Source: Syngnathus acus (lineage: Eukaryota; Chordata; Actinopteri; Syngnathiformes; Syngnathidae). Taken from it: a DNA stretch of 64,000 bases. The DNA lies in NCBI RefSeq assembly GCF_901709675.1, contig NC_051093.1, positions 7,183,553 through 7,247,552 of the forward strand. The letters are read 5' to 3'. Of the stretch, positions 30,301 through 40,588 are shown piece after piece. A model generated the notes under the pieces. The model saw only the letters and a program-made list of their open reading frames with translations, searched no databases and was not told where the DNA came from. Both the position numbers and the translations under genes were made by a program. How positions within the stretch are numbered: position 1 is the stretch's first letter; each line of letters starts with the position of its first letter.

Positions 30301-30835
30301 GTTGTTACCAGAGCAGGTGGGATCTCAGAGCGGAGACGGCCAGTAAACATGTCACTCCAGTAACAGCACTGAAAGAAACAAGTTTTTTTTTAACTTATTG
30401 CTTTTTTTTTTTTCTTGCATCACCCTCAGTGAGATATAAAAGAAAACCAAATGACATGGAAATGAAAGAAATCAAAAGTATATTGCTGAAACCTTGAACA
30501 GGCTCTTTGTCTCAAGGGCCTTGGCGATGGCTTTTGCTGCCTCAACACCCACAGTGTTTCCTTCCAATCGTAGAGCTTGGAGACCTTCAAAATTCTCGAT
30601 CTCCTTCACAATCTCTTCAACTAGAATTTAAAAAATGGTTAAGACGGAAAAAGAAAGTAGGACAAAATGTGTTTCTATCATTCTTTCCTTGGTTGAATGA
30701 ATGGAAACTGCACCATCTCGCACCTGATTTCGAATCATCCAGCTTTCTTCCCTGGCCTTTGTAACTCAGCTCCCCTTCTTCAACTTTAGCTTTGGCCAGG
30801 GAGTCGGCCAACTGTGAAACAATGTCTGTCGCCAT
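27310..30835 (-). CDS. rangap1: Ran GTPase-activating protein 1
   Basis: GTPase activator for Ran, acting at the cytoplasmic face of the nuclear pore. Exons on the minus strand: 30835-30724, 30620-30493, 30368-30309, 30219-30040, 29922-29788, 29699-29541, 29333-29220, 29109-29010, 28942-28858, 28780-28606, 28488-28372, 28204-28099, 27983-27901, 27811-27690, 27391-27310. The total is 585 residues; human has 587. N-terminal LRR domain (about 1-355; [28 protein letters not shown]), an acidic stretch (about 358-410), and a C-terminal domain (about 420-585). The SUMO site is visible as IKSE, matching the consensus and the LKSE of human Lys524; the lysine is the last codon of exon 27983-27901. An upstream leader exon probably ends at 31683 (donor GTAAAT), with acceptor TTTCCCAG a few bases before the start codon. 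Confidence 0.95.
28606..28780 (-). repeat. Acidic low-complexity exon of rangap1
   Basis: Exon rich in GAA/GAG/GAT codons, appearing as TCC/TCT/TCA runs on the plus strand. Nearly all of about 50 consecutive residues are Asp or Glu, ending in QDLNVGSK. The human protein has the same acidic hinge between its LRR and C-terminal domains, so the feature is expected, but its length probably varies between alleles. Confidence 0.85.
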
Positions 30836-32047
30836 TAAGGTACCTGGGAAAAAACAAAAACCGCATGACACTCTGATCAATAACATCGATCAGCAAATTA
30901 TGACATTCAACTGATCATTGACTTAAAATATCCGCTGATCCAATTCAGCATGTCAGACCTGTGTAATTCTTATCGTTATGTACAGTATTGATTATTCATG
31001 ATGTTATTTGCAACAGGCTAGCATTAGCCACCTGATGCTAACTTCGACTACAAACCTTATCAAGGAGATATACAGTTGCTATCAAATCGCATCAATCGGT
31101 GGAAATTCCGAAAGAAAGCATTTGACTCGATATTTAAACCTTTTATTTTTGTGCGAAGTGTATGATAACAGTGAAGTTAATTATTGACAGCTGTAACGTG
31201 GAAAGTGTGATTCGGCCCCTCGTGTCGTTCAACAGCACACCGCAGACAACCTACAGTTATGTACGACAGCGACTTAAGAATAGTCAAACACAAAACCGAA
31301 TATGCTATTATGATAATTATATGAATAAAAACAATACCCGGGCACTGCAGTTGTCGATGAATGCTGTCCAATTCAGGCTCCCGCTCGTTCCTGACGTTCA
31401 AACGACAATTCAGCACCACAACAAACTGCTTTACGACTCATTTGGTGGACAAGGGAGTTGTAGTTCCATTAGCCTACACTGACGCGTTCACGTTCCATTC
31501 TTAAGCTCCAAAAAGCAATCATTCTCAGTACAGACCAGCAAAATTCAGACTCAAACCACACAATTTCCTCCGAAAATTCTGGAATCATCATTTGACAGCG
31601 TAAATTGTTCTACGATTGACTGACGACCAGTCCAGATTAAATCAGAGTGAGTCATACGACGTTTGTTCCAATAGCGATTTACCTTGCTGGGGAGTTAGCT
31701 GACGTCATGTGATCTGGACTTCAAGAGAAATCGAAAGTAAGCGATAAGAAACCTAACAGTCTGGATTATCATATTTGCGAGGAGCAGTCGTGATAAATCG
31801 TGCACTAATTTAATATATTTGCCTCTGGAAGTCACCCCCCTTGCTCCCCCTGCTCGTCGATCACACCATTTTGTTTGCTCATCAATGAACTTCCTCACTT
31901 AAAGAAGGTAGGTGCTTTCTAAGTTCCACTAGGCGGTGGCGCCATGTTTCATCACAAAATTGCCCCAAATATCGCTTAAAACGTTAATATTGAAACTAGG
32001 AACGCCTACATGTTTATTTTTCTCCCCCATTCTCGCAGGGAGTAAGA
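30836..32047. promoter_or_regulatory. Head-to-head promoter region of rangap1 and zc3h7b
   Basis: About 1.2 kb between divergent start codons. A perfect CRE (TGACGTCA) lies at 31700-31707, directly followed by a CATGTG E-box. Predicted leader exons flank it. The rangap1 leader ends at 31683 on the minus strand (donor GTAAAT). The zc3h7b leader ends at 31907 on the plus strand (AAAGAAG, donor GTAGGT) and joins acceptor TCTCGCAG at 32038. The two starts are therefore within about 200 bases, which suggests a bidirectional promoter. The leader exons are inferred. Confidence 0.55.
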
Positions 32048-35000
32048 ATGGACACGCAAAGGCAGAAACGCAAGAAAGAAATACAAGAAGCTCTGAATTT
32101 CATACAGTAAGATTTTACTTCTTTTTTTTTTCAATACACATCTTCATTAGGAATGTTCATACACAAAATCAATATAACCTATCAGTTAGTGTGTCTCTAA
32201 ATTCAGATTTAATCCCTTTGCACAAAAGAAGGATCTTGTGTGTTTTTGTCAATAAACTACCAGTGTGCTCAGACTCCAAACTTTATTTTCAGGCTTTTTT
32301 TTTCACATCTTTCTGCATTGTTTTTAGGTCTTCAGTCCCATATCCAGATCCTGAAAGCTACAAGGTACAACCTCAATCTTTTGTCTGTTTCCTCTCTGCT
32401 AATAGGTTAATTTGCAAATGTAAAATACACATTAACTCAAAAAAGGAGTGACAAGACCAAACAAATTTTGTGCTACAATATCAACACATCTAACGATGTC
32501 TATGTTGTGATCCACAGGACTTTTTGATGAAGTTGATCTGCAACCTTCTTGAGGAGGGCAACAACTTGTTCAGGGACGGCCACTGGAAGCGGGCAGTGAG
32601 GCAGTACAGCGAAGGCTTGAATGTTTCTGAATATTTCTCAGTAGAAGGATTCGAGATTCCTCAGGATTTAGTGGAGAGTCTATATGTCAACCGAGCAACT
32701 GCTTACCACAGCATGGTGAGATTGTTCTGCTTTCTCGAAACTTATTGTATTGAAATTCTCCTTCCTTCAAAATCATTTCCTTATTCACTCACCTGCAATC
32801 TTAATGTTGCCTTGTGCCTTTTACAGAATAAATATGATAATTGCATAAAGGACTGCGACAAAGCTCTGGAGTTGTGTAAAAAAAGCCACAAAGTGTTCTA
32901 CTTGAAGGCCCTTTGCTTGAAGCAACTCGGCAGGTACGAGGAGGCTTATGACTGCACACGCAACTGTTTGCTCATCGCACATCAGGTAAATCATGCACAA
33001 TTGAACATTGCAGAAGTATTATATATAAGTAATATAATTGAATTGAAAAATTCAATTTGTGTCTAATCACAGGACAAAAAGGTAAATGAACTCGCAGAGG
33101 AACTTGTGAACCATCTTGGACTGAAAAAACAAAAACCCAGCAAAGCCGTGAGTTAAATATATATTTTTTTCATTGTGTCTCAGATATTTCTCGATCATTT
33201 TTAATGTGTTTCTCATGCCTAGGTGTCTTATAATGTCGGAAATGTTCAAAACCCTTTGAGTAGAATTGCACCAGGTGAGTATCATCAACATTGCAGCAAC
33301 CGCTATTTTCACCAACATGTAGATCCTGAATGCAATTTTTGTACCCGTGTCTCCTTAGTCAGTTTTCCTAGCGTGCCTCAATGCGTTGCCCTTAGCAACG
33401 CAAATGACATGCAACAGTCTGCCATCTCAAACTTGGACAGGCAAGACACTATGGAGGACTGTGAGCTGTTAGGAGATGACCTGGACAACCTTCTTGATTG
33501 TGTCCCCAATGAACATTTAGCTGCTGAGGTAATTGCTAGGATTATGAGAAGCACACGATGAATCAATTTGTGAAATCAATAGACAATCATTTGGGAAAAA
33601 GAATAAAAATCGTTTTAAAAATGCTAATTTAGCAGCCCTGCAACAAGTGTAGATAATGCAGAATTTGTTTTCTTTCCTCTTCTAGGTCCACAATCCGAAA
33701 GTAGCCTCACCTCCCAGCGGGCAAAGAACTTTTTTGCTTCCTGCCCCAAGGCCTCAGCTCCCCCCAGCCTTCTTTTGCTCTTCCATGAGTCAATTTAACC
33801 CCAAGAGCTCCCTTTCCTTCGGTGGTCACAACTCACTAGATGCCCTTGATGACCTATCAGCTCCACAGGGGCCACATTCCTCTGATAACCTCCCTGGAGG
33901 TGGAGATGATATGCGTTTGAAGTCACTAGATTCCCTAGATGACCTCTTGATGGCAACTGCTTGCGGCGTATCGCCAAAAGCCACTCAACCCAAAACAAAC
34001 CTGGAACAATTGGATAACTCTTTTGATGACTTGCTTGATAAATATCAACCTGTGAGGCTCACCTGTGACCCATCCGCTCAACTGGACTCGCTCGATTCCT
34101 TGGACTCGTTTCCCGCAAGAAATTCTGTGCCCGTACGCCCGCCGAAGGCAACAAACCTGGACTCACTCAGCAATTTCAACTCTTCTGGTAATTACAACCC
34201 ATTCAAAAATTATTATTGGCTAAGGTGCAGATGGAATCATTTATTCTTCAAGATGGAGATATTTAGTCACTTTGAGGGCCCATTTTGTTTTGACTTCAAT
34301 AAATCATAAATGAGAGGTCAAATGTTTATCACAGGAAACTTTATCACAATGATGTATGAAAATATTTTGCGTTCTCCATGTTCTTTCTCTGCCCTTTAGC
34401 GACACAAACTTCAGTCTCAAACCCTCTGTGGGCCACTCACGACTTCACGCAGGCCTGTTGGAATTGCATTCCTCACGAAGGTAGCTTAATACTTTATACT
34501 TCTATGTTGTCCAAAATATTAATTATAATTTAAAAAAAAATTGTTTTCAGGTCAAGGGGTTCACCCCTTCACTTACAAGCCCGAGCCAGGCCACAACTGT
34601 AAGCGAGACATTCTCCTGTGTAGACGAAAGACAGCTTTACCTTCGGAATGGACCAGAGTGCGACAGCCACCGACATGGACGTTCATCACAGGGCCTTTTC
34701 TCCTCTGCAAACGTAAAAATACATTTTGTCCTTTTGACTTTATTGAAAACCAACGACAAAATTTGAGTTGTAAAGTAGACAGAGTTTGTTTTCTATATAG
34801 ACCATCCAAAGTATGGAGATCTGGGCATCTGTAAGTTTGGGGAAAAATGCAACTACGCCTACAACCAGCTGGAAATTGACGTTTGGACCCAGGAAAGGAA
34901 AGGAACCCTGGACAGAAACCTCCTTTTCGGACCATCGGCTGTTGCCGACATAGACCCTGTGAACAGCATCATACGCCTTCGACAGGAACACAAGGGCAAT

Positions 35001-37760
35001 TTCATCTTCCTCTGTCAGGTCAGGATGGAGATCAAAATGTAGAATTTTTGTAGTTGTTAATTTGGATCTTTTTGTCTTCCGGTTTGCAGGAGTGCTATGA
35101 CAGTAAACCTCGGATTATCAGTAGGCGCTGCAGAGATAATCACACAGTGTGCTCAAACGTGCATGTCCACCACTCCTTCGATGCTAACAAGTGAGTACAC
35201 AACAGACACTTAAATATTGATTCAAATTTTAATTATGTCGACTTTGTGCCCGTCAGGTGTTTAGCGTTTGAAGTGAAGACCACTCAGTGCAACTACAGAA
35301 AAGTGCGTCCATTTAATATACTGGCCCACTTTAAACTGTGTAGCCAAAAGTCACATGACGGATGCCTCGGGGAGTCCAAGTGTCATAACGCTCATTCTGT
35401 CATCGAGCTGCAAACCTGGAAGGTGCAGAGAGACACAGGTGAGGAAATGTGCTGTTGAATATTCTATCCGGAGATTTATCATTATCATTTCTTCATCAAC
35501 ATCGCATTTAATGTTTTCCATGTTTTCATCAGTGCTGGATGCCATTAATGAAGTTAGCGCTCACATTTTAAAACTTGTAGCGGCACTGGAACAGATTTGA
35601 TGACATGCTTGTGAAGAATGGCACATTTATTTTAGCACTTTTTTAAAAAGATCATTTTGTTTCCCTCATGGAAGAATATAAGCCAATGGGTAATAAGATT
35701 CAAACATCCACTAAAGAAATAAAAATATTGTATCAATCATTTGTATTATCTTTGGGGGACATTTCCATTTAGTTTCTTTCAATTAGTGAATTAGTCTTTT
35801 TGATGTGTGCTTGTTTCTAGGTATCACTGCTGATGAGATTGTTAAAGTCTCGGCAAAATATGATAAAGAGGAGCAGAATGCCGGAAACGAAAGAAAATTG
35901 AGATCAAGTCGAGTAAGGCAGTTTTTTTTTTATTTTTATATTGCAAATAATATCATCAATATTGGCAAACATTTTTTTAAATGTGACCATGGATGAGGAA
36001 GATTTTTGTTTTCATAATCGGTTGCAGCCATTGCTCATGCTCCATCCTCCATTTTGCTATTGCCACTGTTTCCCCCCCTCATATTTCATCAATTTATTTC
36101 CCGTGAATATTGCATGAATAAACTACTTAACTACACTAACAACTAACCACTGTTTAGATAGAAAACTAGGTACAATTATATTTTTACTCCTTATTTTTAA
36201 GCAGGCTACTACTGCTGCTGCTGCTACAAACGGTGTGGAAATACTAAAAGGCAAAAGTTTGAACATGAAGATGAAGTTTATCTGTGCAAGCTGCTTCCAA
36301 GACGGCCACATAAGTACGCCAGACGTACATCTCAAGTATTGCTCCAACAAGGCCAGGCACCCGTAAGTAAAAAGATGGGCTTGGGTCTTCAGCGAGAACT
36401 TAAATTGACCTAAATAATCTCGTTAAACAACCACCGTCATGGTACAATTCTAGAAAAAGTCAAATCTGTACATTACATCATAAAAATATTTATTTTAATG
36501 TCATACAATTTTGCGGAACAAAAATGATCATCTAGGTTCTGATTGGTAAATGAAGTGCTTACGATATCATTTTCACCAACAGAAAAGGAAAGCCTAGCTT
36601 GTTCTGACGTCTCACCGCTATTTTTAGTCCTTTTGTTTTCGACAGTATTTCAACATTCAATTGCTCACACTCCCTTTTCTTTTCACGTACAAACGAATGA
36701 ACACTCCCAGGTGGATGAGAGAGCAAAGCACGCTCGTGGTGAAGTCCTTGGATAAAAATAAATGGGTCCCTGCCAGACCGCTTCCAACAAAATACTTACC
36801 CGCACAATATCAAGTGAGTTTAGAAGTTGTTTACTCCGATTTGTTTCAGTGATTTATTAACTTTTTTTTTTTATTTGCAGTTGTGCGCCCAAAAGTTGTT
36901 TACTCCGATTTGTTTCAGTGATTTATTAACTTTTTTTGATTTATTTGCAGTTGTGCGCCCAGATGTTGGCAAAGAAGAAATGTGACTACGCTGACAAGTG
37001 CTCCTTTGCCCACAGCCCAGAAGAAAAAGAGATGTGGATGTATATGAAGACTCAAAATGGCGAGTTATTGAAACAAACAAAAACTTTGGAACTGTTTCCT
37101 AATTGATGAGTGGTCTGTCCCTTTGCAGTCATCGACATGCTGCAGATATACAAAATGTGGCTGACATTAAGCGCACAAAATTGCCAAGCGGACAAAACCG
37201 TGCCCGCCCAAGAAAAAGACATTGTCATGCCGACAGATAATCCGGAACCAATGGTGGGTACGCTTTATTATTACATACTTGCGATTTGATGATGAACTAC
37301 TTCCAGAACTTGCTGTCTACGTTTCAGTGCGGCATCTACTGTCCTCTGTGTGGCAAGCACAGTAACGGCGAGCGACAATGGCAGCAACACATCTCCTCCG
37401 CCAAGCACAAGGAGCGCCTGTTCAGTTGCGAAGGAGAAGACGAGGCTTTGAAATGGACCCACCGCTTCCCCGGTGTGTCCTTCCAGCTCTGCACCAAGTA
37501 AGTCGTGTCTTCACCTGGCCAATATCTTTAATATGAAAACACGATGAATATTTTGGTTTGTGTTTCTGCGGCGTGTTAGGTCCGAAGCTGACTGCCCTGA
37601 AGGTGCCAGTTGTGACTTTGCCCACAGTCGTGAGGAGTTGCAGGAGTGGATTGAGAGACGGAATTTCCTGCGGCGCAAATTGGACAAAGCCAGGGAAGAC
37701 CTTCTCATCATGCCTGATGATGACGACTACGGCCAGTACAACTTTCTACTTCAACACTAA
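32048..37760 (+). CDS. zc3h7b: Zinc finger CCCH-type containing 7B (RNA-binding protein)
   Basis: RNA-binding protein with TPR repeats and CCCH fingers; the human protein binds the rotavirus NSP3 protein and microRNA precursors. Exons: 32048-32106, 32328-32364, 32518-32715, 32827-32985, 33073-33147, 33223-33274, 33359-33528, 33686-34187, 34400-34480, 34551-34712, 34801-35018, 35090-35190, 35257-35438, 35821-35912, 36205-36362, 36711-36813, 36951-37059, 37129-37253, 37328-37497, 37580-37760. The total is 977 residues, in the human size range. TPR region about 33-175; a low-complexity middle with repeated LDSLD-type motifs (250-417); CCCH fingers near 495-520, 645-665 (CSQKSHDGCLGESKCHNAH), 784-800 (CAQMLAKKKCDYADKCSFAH) and 914-935; and a C2H2-like finger near 865-890 (CPLCGKHSNGERQWQQHI). 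The paralogue zc3h7a is the alternative; its neighbours and the LDSLDS motifs favour 7B. Two oddities, a GC donor and a duplicated acceptor, are listed separately. Confidence 0.9.
36824..36960 (+). repeat. Tandem duplication spanning a 3' splice site in zc3h7b
   Basis: Two nearly identical copies of about 69-70 bases, roughly 36824-36892 and 36893-36960. Each begins AAGTTGTTTACTCCGATTTG and ends with the acceptor TTATTTGCAG plus the first ten exon bases TTGTGCGCCC. They differ mainly in the T run (a GA interrupts copy two). Only the second acceptor keeps the reading frame. Confidence 0.95.
37060..37128 (+). other. Short intron with a GC donor (GC-AG) in zc3h7b
   Basis: After AAAATG the intron begins GCGAGT and ends TTTGCAG. 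Phase 1 on both sides and the product NVIDMLQIYKMW, which matches the family, fix the junction. The nearest GT (two bases into GAGTTA) would shift the frame. At 69 bases it is close to the minimum intron size. Confidence 0.85.
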
Positions 37761-38400
37761 GAATTACAAAAGATCCAATTATTTTTTTTAAACAGAAATG
37801 TACTTTTTTTTGGTCCTGATTGCACTATTTTCAATCAATTTATTTTCAATCAGGGCCTCATATAGAAAATTCTTTTTTTTTTTGAGACAAGGTCATCCGG
37901 GAAAAAAAAAAACCCCTAACCATTCACAGCAACTGTTTTTTGGGAAATGACAGGTGTTTTAATTCTGAGTTTTGGGTTGTTTTTTCTCTATTGCTCGTGA
38001 AATTGCCCCAATAAAAATTAATGACAAAGTCCTGCACAGCATAGTCATACAACTCTACACAAAAGATAATAATTCCATGCAGACAATGTCATCTTGATAG
38101 ACCTTGTAATTTGATAAGTGGCATGATGAAGTTTATTTCCACATTTTGTACTTTTGTTTACAACTGCTAAGATTTTCTGAATAATAGGGTTGTGTTGTTT
38201 TAAAACCTGTAGTTCACTGTTTCATCTTATTGTGGACAAATTAAAGTTTGTATCCTGTGTATTCAGATTTTTGTTAAGAATATGCACTTAAACACAACCA
38301 CACTACTTCTCCATTAATTTAAAAGCTGTTTAACTTCGAGTAAACTATGCATCACATACAATATCCTAATGGATCACGTAGTAATAATAGTGGCCGATAG
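37761..38400 (+). other. zc3h7b 3' untranslated region
   Basis: AT-rich and T-run-rich stretch with a poly(A) signal AATAAA at 38010-38015, about 250 bases past the stop. No gene was seen before the tef upstream promoter. Confidence 0.5.
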
Positions 38401-38743
38401 GTGGCGCATGTGTACCTCCCTCCCACGCAGCAACCTCTCCCACGTGCAGCGGTGCGTGTTGCAAATGTGCCCGAGTGTGAAGCATGTGCTGAAGCAGTGT
38501 TGTTGTTCTCGTTTTGCCCCATCCCCTTGCTTCATGATTGGCTAAAAGTTCAGAGTGGCGGGTATTTCCCTCAATCGTTTCGCGCCATCCGCAACAAAGG
38601 GCGGGATTATTCCAAGGCAAGTTGTTTGGGCACATGCAGGCGTCCCCGTGATGTGAGTGACTTGAGCTGCTTGAAAGTTATTCCAAAGTCTTGTTCGAGA
38701 GCACCTACCAAGAGACTCGCCGTTTTTCTCGTCATCCTTCAAG
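38401..38743 (+). promoter_or_regulatory. Upstream tef promoter
   Basis: GC-rich stretch just before the alternative tef first exon. It holds a canonical E-box CACGTG (38441-38446), an inverted CCAAT box (ATTGG at 38537-38541) and a GC box (GGGCGGG at 38599-38605). The E-box fits the known circadian control of tef, but binding is inferred. Confidence 0.5.
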
Positions 38744-38846
38744 ATGTCAACCTTAAATCACATCCTTGGAGAAAGGGGGGAAGTTCCTGATCTCATCAGA
38801 TCCTTGGCTGACTATCCCTTCTCTTTCCCAGATTTTGATGATATTG
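38744..38846 (+). CDS. tef: Alternative first coding exon of tef
   Basis: Start codon at 38744, 34 codons plus one base, then donor GTAAGA. The peptide contains GEVPDLIRSLADYPFSFPDF, which resembles the short N-terminus of the human TEF isoform that begins MDMPEVLKSLLEHSLPWPEK. The exon ends in phase 1 with G, exactly like the other first exon, so both join exon 41076-41609 in frame. The isoform would have 354 residues. The support is open reading, phase, donor and isoform similarity; no transcript was seen. Confidence 0.75.
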
Positions 38847-40588
38847 GTAAGAAATTTTGACTCATTTTTCACCACGTCTTCTTCAACGTAGTTTGTTGTA
38901 CCTGATATTTGGCTGCATTCGGAGCTTGGCCAAAAAATAATCGCTTTGTGCGTATGTCATATGGTCAATGAACTAATGCGATTGTGTTGATAACTTCGGC
39001 CTCGAAATATAATTATTCCAAATTACTATATGTGGATTTTAAGGGTGTTTTGTGCATGCTACCGCCATATTGTCAATTTCTAGTCAGTCTTAGTTTCATG
39101 ACTACAGTCTTCAAATAGTGAGGCTGGTCCCCCTGGGGATGCGCGGTGGGATGCCGGCGAGGGGGCGTGTGACCCCAAGGAACGTGTTAATTAGGATACA
39201 ATTCCAATTTTATAGAGAAATTATACTATTTATAGTAACTGAGGAGAGTTGGGGTGGCGTCAAGCATTTTCCTCTTCCAGGAAATGCATTTGAAACTCTT
39301 TGAAACAGTTTGAAAACGAGATTACTGAGATTAGCTTTACTATTAAATAATAATCATGCTGATTAAAATGTTTTCTTTGAAGTGGAAAATCAGAATACGC
39401 TGGATTTTTTAAATATTTGTAATATATTAGTTCGTTATAAGAATTCCCACTAGAGGGCAGTATTGACAGCTCAATTACCTTGTTTTCACATTACCCACTA
39501 ACAATTAAATTTTATGTACCTAATAAATAATCATTAGCCATAATAATAAAATGTTTAAAGAAATATAGTGGTTAACTCCTTTGTGTGTTACTTTAGTAAA
39601 AGATTGCTTAGACTTTGACCTGTTTCCTTACTGCCCCCCCTCTTTCTCTCTTTCTCGCTCGCGCTCTCCATGAAGCGTGCACCAAAGCGTGATATAGAGA
39701 AACTCTGAGGTGTTAAATAAATAAAAAATCGATTTAAAAAAAAATCCGATCACCCGAATCATAGGCGTCATAACCGTGCAGTACAAAACCTTTAGTTGTG
39801 GACCTACACGTATTATAGTAAAAATGGGTTAGTCGATTTAATTGATCATTTTTATTCATTTACTATTTTTCAATTTTGTAAATAATTTTTTCTTTTTAAA
39901 AAAAAATGCGTCTCTTCCACTGACTCGAACGTCAGTTTGCAGCACGTGTGGCGCAGCAAGCGGGGAACATCACGCGGCCACGCCCCCTCCACAATGTACT
40001 GTCACGTTCGCGGGCGAGGGCGGGGGCACGTGTTTTGCCACGAGTGTTCTCGCGACTCGTTTGCAGGCGAGTCTGCAACCCACGAACGGTGCTTTTCAAC
40101 CTTTTTGTCTGGTTAGCAACATTGTGCAAGTGAGACGTTAGTGATATTGCCGCGGGTTGGTTTTGTGGCCATATTGCAAAAATATCCGACGTGTTATTTC
40201 AGCGTTGTGACGATCTGCATTTGATATGAATTACTTAGTTTTTTTCAAACACATTTGCGGTTGAAGTCGTGTTTAAAATAAACGAAATTTGTCTCGATAA
40301 ATAAAAATAAAATAAAATGGAAAAAAAAACTGCGTGTCCCATATAGAGAGTACTATCACATGGCAGAATAAACGACCAATCAGCTTCTACTATGCCTCAA
40401 ATGGGCGTGGCTTTTGCCTCATGAATATCCAACACGCGCTCTGCATGGGTACGGACAACACAAAGGGGAGCAGTCTAGTTTCCGCACATCGGCGTTCTTT
40501 TGTCGACGGGTGGATTTAAACGTCGCAGAAGTTGGACGGTGATCCAGTGTCCGTTTAATATCTAATTTTTCAAACTCGGTGGCGAACA
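38847..40588 (+). other. tef spacer between the alternative first exons, with the proximal promoter
   Basis: About 1.7 kb, AT-rich on the left. A GC-rich island at about 39118-39180 stands out, without an identifiable product. Canonical CACGTG E-boxes lie at 39943-39948 and 40027-40032. A CCAAT box at 40376-40380 and GGGCGTGG at about 40403 precede the second start codon, so the proximal promoter is probably 39900-40560. Confidence 0.5.

Noticed and set aside
36881-36950. First copy of the zc3h7b acceptor as the real exon start
   Set aside because: Using it shifts the frame and reaches a stop, while the second copy continues in frame with the conserved CCCH finger.
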